Origin: Kiritimatiellia bacterium
Lineage (GTDB): Bacteria > Verrucomicrobiota > Kiritimatiellia > RFP12 > DVOR01
Reading direction: 5' to 3'
Length of the DNA: 13,483 nucleotides
NCBI GenBank assembly: GCA_017457555.1
Contig: JAFTHG010000290.1
Location: forward strand, 1 to 13,483
Part shown: one piece after another, positions 7,526 through 13,483 of the stretch
How the letters are laid out: the number at the start of each line of letters is the position of its first letter
How positions within the stretch are numbered: position 1 is the stretch's first letter
Program-made: the position numbers and the translations under genes
Notes under the pieces: generated by a model
Seen by the model: the letters and a program-made list of their open reading frames with translations, nothing else
Databases searched by the model: none
What the model was told of the DNA's origin: nothing

Positions 7526-9760
7526 GTGTTCGCCCAAGTTGCTATTGAACAAGTCCCCGACATTCTGTTTACCTACCGTATTCCGGAGGGAATGGAGGTG
7601 TTGGTGGGGCAGCGCGTTTCAGTACCATGGCAACGCATCTACCGGTTGGGTTACGTGATCGCACTTACGGAAACCTCGCCTTATCAACCCGTTAAACCAG
7701 CCAAGCCGAAGCAGGGCGATCTCTTTGCGGCCGATGATTCCGAGGCTTCGATTAAGGCAATTGCCGCCGTTGATGATGCCCTTCCATACTTTTCTGAAAC
7801 GATTATCCGCCTTTTGCGTTGGCTTGCCGACTACTATTCGGTAGGTTTCACTCTGGCACTTCGCAGTGCGTTACCGGCTCCTGTCCGAGCACAGGGGGCG
7901 AAGGACCGGGAATTACTGATGGTGATTCCGATTACGCCGTGTCCAAAGAATCTGCCACCGTTGACAACTCGCCAACAACAACTCTATTCCGAAATCGTCC
8001 GCATTGATGGGGGTCGTCTCACGCAAGTCTGCGATGAATTAGGGACAACGCCGCCCACCGTGAAGAAGTTAGCCGCCGCCGGATATATTCGGTGCGAACG
8101 GATGGTGGTGGCGCGCAGCCCTCTTAAAGGACGTATGGTGATGCCTGCGCGTCCGCCACAGTTGACTTCCGGGCAGCAAACCGCCCTGACGGAGATTCTG
8201 ACGACCGATAAGCCGGTTTTACTCTTTGGCGTTACGGGGTCCGGAAAGACGGAAGTCTATATGCAAGCAATTGCCCGGACGCTGGATGCCGGCCGGGATG
8301 CCATTGTGTTGGTGCCGGAAATCTCGCTGACACCGCAGACGGTGAGCCGCTTTGCGGCGCGTTTCGGTAAGACGGTGGCGGTGCTGCACAGTGCCTTAAG
8401 CGATGGCGAACGCCATGATGAGTGGCATCGTATTCGCCGGGGTGAGGCGCGTGTGGTGGTGGGGCCTCGCTCGGCGGTCTTTGCTCCCGTGCGGAATCTG
8501 GGATTGATGATTGTGGATGAGGAGCATGACAGCGGCTATAAACAGGACGAAAGTCCGCGCTATTCTGCTCGTGACGTTGCCGTGGTGCGCGCGACAATGG
8601 AGCATGCCCGCTGCATCTTGGGGTCGGCAACGCCCTCCTTGGAGAGTTGGCGCAATGCGACCGAATTGGGGAAATACACGTTAGTGCGGATGCCGGAGCG
8701 TGTCGGTGGGAGTCAATTGCCCTCTGTTGCAGTACTTGATATGCGACAGGCAGACACCGATGGTAAAGGTGTTCCCATTTTCAGTCCACCCTTGATTGAC
8801 GCAATGCGGAACCGTCTGGAGCGTGGCGAACAAATCATTCTCTTTCTCAATCGCCGGGGTTATGCGCCCACCTACCAGTGTGATCACTGTCAGACGGCGA
8901 TTATGTGTGAGAAGTGCAGTGCCAAGATGACCTACCATGTGAAGGATGATACCTTGCGCTGTCATCTCTGTGGGGCGTGGATGCGTCCCCCGATGCGCTG
9001 CCCATCTTGCGGTGGTCCCACTTTTAATCGTCTGGGCTTTGGGACGCAGCGTGTGGAAGCGGCGCTTCATGCCATTCTGCCATCGGCACGTATCATCCGG
9101 ATGGATGCTGATAGTACGTCGCGCCGTCACAGTCATGACGAACTCTTGGCTGCCTTCCGGGCAAAGGAAGCGGATATTCTTTTAGGTACGCAGATGATTG
9201 CCAAGGGGCTGGATTTTCCCAATGTCACTCTGGTGGGGATTCTGGCAGCAGACCGTTCGCTCGACATCACCTATGATTTCCGTGCCGCCGAACGCACCTT
9301 CCAATTGATTGCTCAGGTTTCCGGCAGAGCAGGGCGGGGCACGCTCCCCGGTGATGTGCTGGTGCAAACCTTCCAACCCGATCACCCGGCCATCCGTCTG
9401 GCGGCAGCCTGTGATTACGAAAACTTTGCCGCCGAAACGCTCGCCGATCGCCGTGCCGAAGCATTACCACCTTTTAAGAAATTGGCGTGTGTCACCTTTA
9501 TTGGCGAAGATCTGGCACACGTTTCCGCCGCAGCAGAAGCAGCTTCCCGACGCTTTGAGGCTTGTCGCGGTCTGACGGTTATCCCTGCAATGCCAGCACC
9601 TCTGGAGAAAAAAGAAACGCATTGGCGGTGGCAAATCATCCTGAAAGGTGACTCTTCAAAAGGCATTGTGGCAGCGTGTGAACACGTCTTACCCAAATCT
9701 CAACGTATCTCCGACAAACTTCGCATCCTCATTGATATTGATGCGGTCTTTTTGTCTTGA
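7526..9760 (+). CDS. priA: Primosomal protein N', replication restart helicase PriA
   Basis: 3'-to-5' superfamily 2 DNA helicase that recognises stalled forks and loads the replisome; 744 residues, a normal length. The N-terminal DNA-binding domain begins FAQVAIEQVPD and contains YRIPEG. Helicase motifs: Walker A GVTGSGKT at 235-242, Walker B DEEH at 331-334, motif VI QVSGRAGRG at 597-605. Eight cysteines of the two zinc sites are intact: C452, C455, C461, C464, C479, C482, C492 and C495. The GTG at 7526 is chosen because the family's conserved N-terminal strand starts right there; the ribosome site is weak, so translation may depend on coupling to ispH, five bases upstream. It is last in the operon and convergent with the next gene. 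The 48 bases between their stops hold no convincing terminator. Confidence 0.97.
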   Translation: MFAQVAIEQVPDILFTYRIPEGMEVLVGQRVSVPWQRIYRLGYVIALTETSPYQPVKPAKPKQGDLFAADDSEASIKAIAAVDDALPYFSETIIRLLRWLADYYSVGFTLALRSALPAPVRAQGAKDRELLMVIPITPCPKNLPPLTTRQQQLYSEIVRIDGGRLTQVCDELGTTPPTVKKLAAAGYIRCERMVVARSPLKGRMVMPARPPQLTSGQQTALTEILTTDKPVLLFGVTGSGKTEVYMQAIARTLDAGRDAIVLVPEISLTPQTVSRFAARFGKTVAVLHSALSDGERHDEWHRIRRGEARVVVGPRSAVFAPVRNLGLMIVDEEHDSGYKQDESPRYSARDVAVVRATMEHARCILGSATPSLESWRNATELGKYTLVRMPERVGGSQLPSVAVLDMRQADTDGKGVPIFSPPLIDAMRNRLERGEQIILFLNRRGYAPTYQCDHCQTAIMCEKCSAKMTYHVKDDTLRCHLCGAWMRPPMRCPSCGGPTFNRLGFGTQRVEAALHAILPSARIIRMDADSTSRRHSHDELLAAFRAKEADILLGTQMIAKGLDFPNVTLVGILAADRSLDITYDFRAAERTFQLIAQVSGRAGRGTLPGDVLVQTFQPDHPAIRLAAACDYENFAAETLADRRAEALPPFKKLACVTFIGEDLAHVSAAAEAASRRFEACRGLTVIPAMPAPLEKKETHWRWQIILKGDSSKGIVAACEHVLPKSQRISDKLRILIDIDAVFLS

Positions 9761-9808
9761 TGACTGTCGTCTTGCTTACTGCCACGCCCTTGCTTCTCAT
9801 CGGGAGCA

Positions 9809-10738
9809 TCAGGGGTGGTATGGCCACGGGTCTGGAATTACAGGGATTGCGATTGGCCCAATTTCTGATGGAAGATATAAAAGGTAGGGAATAAAACCTC
9901 TGGGGCCGGCATTTGTTTCTGTAAAGCAGAGGTCGCCATTAGGCAGGTAATAGGCGACATTACAGGCTGTCCCTTCTACCGATTGTGTACAGAGAAATTG
10001 ATGGGCAGGGAGGCTGTCAAGAGCTTGTTCCTGTTTAAAAACTGAAATACGGTAAAGCGTCTTTTCCCCTTCCTCGTCTGTTGTGCTTTCATTTAACTGG
10101 TCAATACGACCATAGTAGGACTGATCGTGAGAGAGAAACGAGAAAATAGGATTCGCAATAGACGCACGCAGTTCTGGATGAAGTGTTGCAATTTCTTTTT
10201 CTTTAGCTTTGGATACGGCAGTACGTTCAATGGAGGACGTCCCCTGAATAACATAAATCTTCCCGGTAGTTTCATCGGCCCATAGGGAGCCGCTGAGATA
10301 GCAATAGCCTCGCCATCCAACGCGTTCGGGGCGTTGACCTTCGGCAAGGTGCTTGGCGATTTGGTTAAGCGTGTCATCGTCAAAGAGGACGGAGAAGGCA
10401 CGTGCAAACGCTGCCTCATCTTCGATTGCTGGCAGAGGATAAGGACGCACCACTGGATAAACGATATACTTGGCGGCTTCCTCAGCTTCGCGGTTGGCGA
10501 TATGTTTAAGGGCTTGGAGGAAGATTTCGGCCGGGTCGGTGGGTGTTTCGGTGGTATCCGGGCACGGTGTTGCCGGAGTGGGAGGGGGAAGCGATTCGTT
10601 ACGAGGCGCTTGTGAGGGTTGGGATTGGCTGAAAACGAGGAAAAGCGAGATATGGATAAGCGTAACAAGCAATGATACTAATGAAAGGATCAGTGCAATT
10701 GTCGCAAAACGAGTTGAAGATTTTTTGGAGGCAGACAT
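9809..10738 (-). CDS. Membrane-anchored protein of unknown function, possible NTF2-like domain
   Basis: A 309-residue protein that I do not recognise. A short basic N terminus (SASKKSSTR) is followed by one long hydrophobic segment at about 10-36, then a Gln/Pro/Thr-rich linker to about 65, as in a signal-anchored protein with its C-terminal domain outside the cytoplasm. No lipobox is seen. The part with ALKHIANREAEEAAKYIVYP, then a block ending FARAFSVLFDD, and the later GWRGYCYLSGSLWADE followed by GKIYVIQG, recalls NTF2/SnoaL-like domains in secreted bacterial proteins; this is an impression, not a proven match. The C terminus is rich in proline and aromatic residues. The ATG at 10738 is preferred over an upstream in-frame GTG at 10846 because AGAGG lies seven bases before it and the predicted promoter lies between the two. 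It is transcribed alone, divergently from argG. Confidence 0.75.
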   Translation of the reverse strand: MSASKKSSTRFATIALILSLVSLLVTLIHISLFLVFSQSQPSQAPRNESLPPPTPATPCPDTTETPTDPAEIFLQALKHIANREAEEAAKYIVYPVVRPYPLPAIEDEAAFARAFSVLFDDDTLNQIAKHLAEGQRPERVGWRGYCYLSGSLWADETTGKIYVIQGTSSIERTAVSKAKEKEIATLHPELRASIANPIFSFLSHDQSYYGRIDQLNESTTDEEGEKTLYRISVFKQEQALDSLPAHQFLCTQSVEGTACNVAYYLPNGDLCFTETNAGPRGFIPYLLYLPSEIGPIAIPVIPDPWPYHP

Positions 10739-10779
10739 ACTAAAACCTCTGGAGATGAAAATGGATAAGACGCACCAGT

Positions 10780-10790
10780 AGTGTAGCATA
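10780..10790 (-). promoter_or_regulatory. Extended -10 promoter of the minus-strand gene
   Basis: Read on the minus strand this is TATGCTACACT, an extended -10 with hexamer TACACT at 10785-10780. It nearly matches the operon promoter TATGCTATCCT. The predicted start near 10773 gives a leader of about 35 bases with an AGAGG ribosome site. No clear -35 is seen. Confidence 0.5.
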
Positions 10791-10816
10791 TCCGGGAGTC
10801 TCTTGCTGAGTGAATT

Positions 10817-10832
10817 CAAAGTGTACACCTTG
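10817..10832. promoter_or_regulatory. Palindrome in the divergent intergenic region, candidate operator
   Basis: CAAAGTGTACACCTTG is a 16-base palindrome with one mismatched pair around a perfect GTGTACAC core (10821-10828). It lies about 45-60 bases upstream of the predicted start of the minus-strand gene and about 80 bases upstream of the argG -10. That position would suit a regulator site, but no regulator is identified. Confidence 0.3.
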
Positions 10833-10911
10833 GGTGAATAAACCAATCACGCATAAATAAAATTTAACGTGAGGTAAAATGAAAGAAGAAAGCCCTTTAG
10901 AGAGCGTTTTG

Positions 10912-10920
10912 TGCTATACT
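10912..10920 (+). promoter_or_regulatory. Extended -10 promoter of argG
   Basis: TGCTATACT has the extended TG and a good hexamer TATACT (10915-10920). No consensus -35 is seen 16-18 bases upstream. The predicted start near 10927 gives a leader of about 28 bases with AAGGAG at 10941-10946, eight bases before the ATG. Confidence 0.6.
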
Positions 10921-10954
10921 TTTTAGCGTTTTTTAACAAAAAGGAGTAGCCCTT

Positions 10955-12196
10955 ATGGCAATGGTTTTAGATGATCTCAAAGGAATGGTGGCAGGTACGT
11001 GCGTTTCCGGCGGTTTGGATTCGCGCACAATTGCCAAGGTGATGATGGAAGCCGGCGTGAAGGTGATTGGCTTCACTGGTGGCATCGGTCAGCCCGACGA
11101 GGCCGACATCAATGACGTGGCCAAGCGTATGGCCCCGACTGGCATTGAAACCATCATTGTGGATTTGCGTAATGAAATGGCGGATGCCTGCTTGGAAGCT
11201 ATCAAGTGCCAGGCAATGTATGACGGTGGCTACTGGAACTCCACCGGTATTGGCCGCGCTGTGACGATTAAGGGCTTGATTCCCGAAATGAAGAAGCGTG
11301 GTGTGCAGGTGCTGGTGCACGGCGCAACGGGTCGTGGCAATGACCAGATGCGTATCGAACGCTACACCAATGTCTTCGCTCCTGAAATGAAGGTGTATGC
11401 CCCGTGGCGTGATGCCGGCCTGCTTGAAAAGTTCCCTGGCCGCACACAGATGGTGGATTACCTCGCACAGTTCGGCATTGTTGCCTTTGCTGGTGGCAAG
11501 AAGAAATACTCCACCGATGCCAATATGGCCGGTCTCTCGCACGAAGCAGAAGACCTGGAAAGCATGGAAACCTCGATGCAAATCGTGGAACCGACCATGG
11601 GTGTGTGGCCGTGGCAGGCACCTGATAAGTTCGAACAGGTAACCATTCGTTTCTCGAAGGGCCGCGTGGTACAGATTAACGGCAAGGACGTGACGCCGCT
11701 TGAAGCGATGATGCTCGCCAATGAAATCGGCGGTCGCAATGGTATCGGCATGAAACATGCTCTTGAAAACCGTATCATCGGTACGAAGAGCCGCGGCGTC
11801 TATGAAGCTCCCGGTATGGAACTCCTCGGCACCGCCATCCGCTACGTCTATCAGGCAACGATGGACCGCCGCGCCACCTTGTTCTTCACGCAACTCTCCA
11901 AGTTGATTACGGATGAAATCTACGATGGTCGCTACTATGATCCGACCTGCTTGGCCGCACGTAACGCTGTCGATACGCTCGCACAGTACGCCAATGGCAC
12001 CGTGAAGCTGAGCCTCTACAAGGGCAATATCATCTTTGATGCACTCACCGATTGCCCGCACACCATCTACAATGAAGCCGACTCTTCAATGGAAGCCTCT
12101 GATGGTGTGAACCCTGTCAGCTCGCAAGGCTTCGCAGAAATTCAATCGGTTGAAGCTCGGATGCTGGCCCTCTCCGGTCAGATTGAAGGTCGCTAA
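10955..12196 (+). CDS. argG: Argininosuccinate synthase
   Basis: Joins citrulline and aspartate using ATP (released as AMP and PPi) in arginine biosynthesis; 413 residues, in the family range. Motifs: the nucleotide-binding loop SGGLDSR at 18-24, GQPDEADIND at 45-54, GATGRGNDQ at 123-131, YSTDANMAGLSHEAEDLE at 185-202, and later NRIIGTKSRGVYEAPGM. The loop normally reads SGGLDTS; here Thr is Ser and the next residue is Arg, an unusual variant in an otherwise intact protein. Codon use leans to C-ending codons (cgc, atc, ctc), as expected of a well-expressed gene, and differs from the G/T-ending codons of the glycosyltransferase. The ATG at 10955 has a strong AAGGAG site. It stands alone with its own promoter and terminator; argH and other arg genes are not adjacent. 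The pyrophosphate made here is a substrate for the PPase above. Confidence 0.95.
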   Translation: MAMVLDDLKGMVAGTCVSGGLDSRTIAKVMMEAGVKVIGFTGGIGQPDEADINDVAKRMAPTGIETIIVDLRNEMADACLEAIKCQAMYDGGYWNSTGIGRAVTIKGLIPEMKKRGVQVLVHGATGRGNDQMRIERYTNVFAPEMKVYAPWRDAGLLEKFPGRTQMVDYLAQFGIVAFAGGKKKYSTDANMAGLSHEAEDLESMETSMQIVEPTMGVWPWQAPDKFEQVTIRFSKGRVVQINGKDVTPLEAMMLANEIGGRNGIGMKHALENRIIGTKSRGVYEAPGMELLGTAIRYVYQATMDRRATLFFTQLSKLITDEIYDGRYYDPTCLAARNAVDTLAQYANGTVKLSLYKGNIIFDALTDCPHTIYNEADSSMEASDGVNPVSSQGFAEIQSVEARMLALSGQIEGR

Positions 12197-12225
12197 GCGC
12201 CTCTTCTCAACGAGAGAACACGCAC

Positions 12226-12256
12226 AAAACACATCGGGTTCGCCCGATGTGTTTTT
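12226..12256 (+). terminator. Strong intrinsic terminator of argG
   Basis: AAAACACATCGGG (12226-12238) pairs perfectly with CCCGATGTGTTTT (12243-12255), a 13-bp stem with a TTCG tetraloop, followed by a T-rich run. It begins 30 bases after the argG stop. With A-runs on the left side, the hairpin could also work for transcripts on the minus strand. Confidence 0.92.
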
Positions 12257-12323
12257 GTTTTCCGGTAGCACCTCAACAGACATCGCCCCTGAATGCCGAA
12301 GTGTTGCGGCATATAAGCCGTTC

Positions 12324-12377
12324 AATTTCACTGAAACTGATTGCCAGTTTCAGTGAAATTAACTGTCAGTTTCAGTG
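12324..12377. repeat. Perfect 16-bp inverted repeat plus a third half copy
   Basis: AATTTCACTGAAACTG (12324-12339) and CAGTTTCAGTGAAATT (12345-12360) are exact inverted copies separated by ATTGC. The core CAGTTTCAGTG occurs a third time, in direct orientation, at 12367-12377. No T-run follows, so it is not a standard terminator. Lying between the argG terminator and the integrase gene, it could be a recombinase binding or attachment site, an operator, or a small mobile repeat. Confidence 0.8.
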
Positions 12378-12517
12378 TATTTTAAATGTTTTTGGAAAAA
12401 CCTTGAAAATGCGGTGATTGTTGGCGAATATGTTGATTTTAAAGGGGTTTAGCGGTGTTTGTGTTTTCGTTATCGTTCCGGATTATTCCGTATTGAATAC
12501 CGATAAAGTTTGCCTTA

Positions 12518-12549
12518 TTGTTACACAGTGTGATATCATTGTGCAACAA
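12518..12549. promoter_or_regulatory. Dyad over the integrase promoter, candidate operator or recombinase site
   Basis: TTGTTACACAGTG (12518-12530) and CATTGTGCAACAA (12537-12549) are inverted copies matching at 11 of 13 positions, separated by the 6 bases TGATAT. The dyad covers the predicted -10 and start point of the integrase gene and ends at its ribosome site, so a protein bound there would block transcription. The arm-spacer-arm geometry is also like that of tyrosine recombinase core sites. Confidence 0.5.
12529..12539 (+). promoter_or_regulatory. Candidate promoter of the integrase gene
   Basis: TGTGATATCAT is an extended -10 with hexamer TATCAT at 12534-12539. TTGCCT at 12510-12515 could be a -35 (4 of 6 matches) at 18-base spacing. 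The leader would be about 20 bases, with AAAAGGAG at 12548-12555. Confidence 0.45.
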
Positions 12550-12564
12550 AAGGAGTAAATAAGC

Positions 12565-13483
12565 ATGACGGAATCTTTGAAGACGACGGACGGTAAGTTT
12601 GTTAGGATTGGCAACTTGTTGTACGTGCGCAACGGTCGTTTGTACGGCATGAAGCGTTACGACGGAAAGCTTTACCGGCAAGTGGCGCCAATCCAGGGGT
12701 TGGATGCCGTGGATGGACGTAATCGGCCGACGCCTGCTGCGCGTAAGTGGGTGGCAACATGGGCTTCACAGATTGAGAATGACGAATATTTTCAAGCTAA
12801 GAAAAGCACTCAATCGGAGCCGTCGTGGCGCGACCTCTTTATTGAATATGAGCGGGCGGCTACCGTCGAGTATAGTATCAACGGTACGCCTTCTCCTTCT
12901 ACGGTTAATCATGCTATTCTGTCGTGCAAGCGCATGTTGCGGATGGTTGGATTGAGCGATAGTAGTAAGGTGTCTGAGCTTACGCTTGATCGGATGGAGA
13001 TGTATATCGAACTGGCGCTGGCGGATGGTGCCAAGCCGATTAGTGCATTCGGCAATCTTCAGCATATGCGCAGCCTGTTCGCCAAATGGACGAGGCGAGT
13101 GTACGAGAAAAAGTGTTGGGTGTTTGATGTGCCGGAGTTTCCGGAGGCGCGAGGTTCGGTTAAGAGTGGTTGCCGGTATCTTCAACCGCCGGAGGCGTTG
13201 CGTAATGCGACGCTGGAATGGTATCGCTCATTAGAAAAGGGATATCCAGAAGCGTGGGTGGCGGCGACTTTAATGCTCCAGCTTGGAATGCGTAACAGCG
13301 ATGCATTGTTGTGCAGCTGGGATTGGTTCAGGAGTAACGGTGATTTGGCAACGATTTCCTATATCCCTCACAAGACGGCTAATTCAAGCGGCCGTATGGC
13401 GCGGATACCGATTAGCCAGGAATTGTTTAACAGACTGAAGGCTGCCGCAGGTGACGGAGATCGCCTGGTTGGCGATGCAAGCG
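12565..13483 (+). CDS. Tyrosine recombinase / phage-type integrase (5' part)
   Basis: The frame is open for 306 codons and runs off the right edge. Residues 10-40 (FVRIGNLLYVRNG and LYGMKRYDGKLYRQ) look like a beta-rich arm-site DNA-binding domain, followed by a helical stretch. Residues 88-180 fit a SAM-like core-binding domain. The catalytic domain starts near 205: LMLQLGMRNSDALLCSW (236-252) carries the first catalytic arginine, R243, and YIPHKTANSSGRMARIPIS fits the beta-hairpin lysine (K270). The HxxR, His/Trp and tyrosine motifs would lie outside the window. The start ATG has AAAAGGAG nine bases upstream. Such enzymes catalyse site-specific integration and excision; the three-part layout favours an integrative element over XerC/D. 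It is probably the first gene of an island beginning after argG. Confidence 0.82.
   Translation, partial: MTESLKTTDGKFVRIGNLLYVRNGRLYGMKRYDGKLYRQVAPIQGLDAVDGRNRPTPAARKWVATWASQIENDEYFQAKKSTQSEPSWRDLFIEYERAATVEYSINGTPSPSTVNHAILSCKRMLRMVGLSDSSKVSELTLDRMEMYIELALADGAKPISAFGNLQHMRSLFAKWTRRVYEKKCWVFDVPEFPEARGSVKSGCRYLQPPEALRNATLEWYRSLEKGYPEAWVAATLMLQLGMRNSDALLCSWDWFRSNGDLATISYIPHKTANSSGRMARIPISQELFNRLKAAAGDGDRLVGDAS

Larger units (their letters stand above)
12197..12564. other. Gene-free region between argG and the integrase
   Basis: No coding frame with a ribosome site is seen in these 368 bases. Besides the terminator, the two inverted repeats and the integrase promoter, there are only minor dyads: TTCTC/GAGAA (12204-12218), GTTTTT/AAAAAC (12388-12401) and GTATT/AATAC (12490-12500). 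The part from about 12320 is AT-richer than argG. No tRNA gene is present. Confidence 0.7.

Noticed and set aside
9761..9808. Hairpin between the convergent priA and minus-strand gene as a shared terminator
   Set aside because: Only a bulged stem can be drawn (CCACGCCC region with GGGGTGG) and neither side has a T-run.
10835..10852. TGAATAAACCAATCAC upstream of argG as an ArgR (ARG) box
   Set aside because: Only the left half fits; the right ATTCA half is missing at the required spacing.
10879..10926. Short frame MKEESPLESVLCYTF before argG as a leader peptide
   Set aside because: It overlaps the predicted argG -10, so it would lie upstream of the transcript start, and it has no arginine codons.
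10967..12061. Open frame of 364 codons on the minus strand, antisense to argG
   Set aside because: It mirrors the strong codon bias of argG, has no promoter or ribosome site, shows no recognisable family, and is rich in His, Ala and Cys as expected of a shadow frame.
12229..12252. GGGTTCGCCC resembling a tRNA T-arm near the integrase, a possible tRNA attachment site
   Set aside because: The rest of the stem and the T-run fit an intrinsic terminator, and no anticodon or D-arm can be drawn nearby.
1..13483. CRISPR arrays, rRNA and insertion sequences
   Set aside because: No regularly spaced repeats, rRNA-like sequence or transposase-like frame was seen anywhere in the window.

Overview
This window is a stretch of bacterial chromosome, mostly housekeeping genes, with a mobile-type gene cut off at each end. 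All large genes are on the + strand except one small membrane-anchored protein of unknown function. Organism (inference, moderate to low confidence): a Gram-negative-type bacterium with moderately high GC. The large DUF2723-type glycosyltransferase, the CBS/DRTGG-regulated pyrophosphatase and the form of argininosuccinate synthase would fit the Verrucomicrobiota/Kiritimatiellota/Lentisphaerota group, but nothing here proves it. The promoters are recognisable by an extended -10 element of the type TRTGNTAYNNT.

Layout. (1) 3-377: 3' end of an AT-richer beta-class DNA methyltransferase gene, closed by an intrinsic terminator at 403-439. (2) 520-9760: a tight five-gene operon: a 1114-residue DUF2723/TMEM260-like membrane glycosyltransferase with C-terminal TPR-like repeats, fmt, a Mn-dependent inorganic pyrophosphatase carrying a CBS-DRTGG-CBS insert, ispH and priA. 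The only promoter seen lies so close to the first ATG that the mRNA would be leaderless or nearly so. (3) 9809-10738, minus strand, convergent with priA: a protein with an N-terminal membrane anchor and a possible NTF2-like domain. (4) 10739-10954: divergent intergenic region with promoters both ways and a palindrome. (5) 10955-12196: argG as a single gene, with a strong terminator at 12226-12256. (6) 12197-12564: 368 bases without a gene, holding that terminator, a perfect 16-bp inverted repeat with a third half copy, and a second dyad on the predicted promoter of the next gene. (7) 12565 to the window end: 5' part of a tyrosine recombinase/integrase gene that runs off the edge.

How the genes fit together. 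IspH makes IPP/DMAPP, the precursors of the polyprenyl-phosphate carriers that GT-C glycosyltransferases commonly use. Prenyl and nucleotide-sugar chemistry releases pyrophosphate, which the PPase hydrolyses. Fmt and PriA are general translation-initiation and replication-restart functions. This link is an inference from gene order. No clearly new multi-gene system is visible. The least explained DNA is the repeat-rich stretch between argG and the integrase, which may mark the edge of an integrated element.
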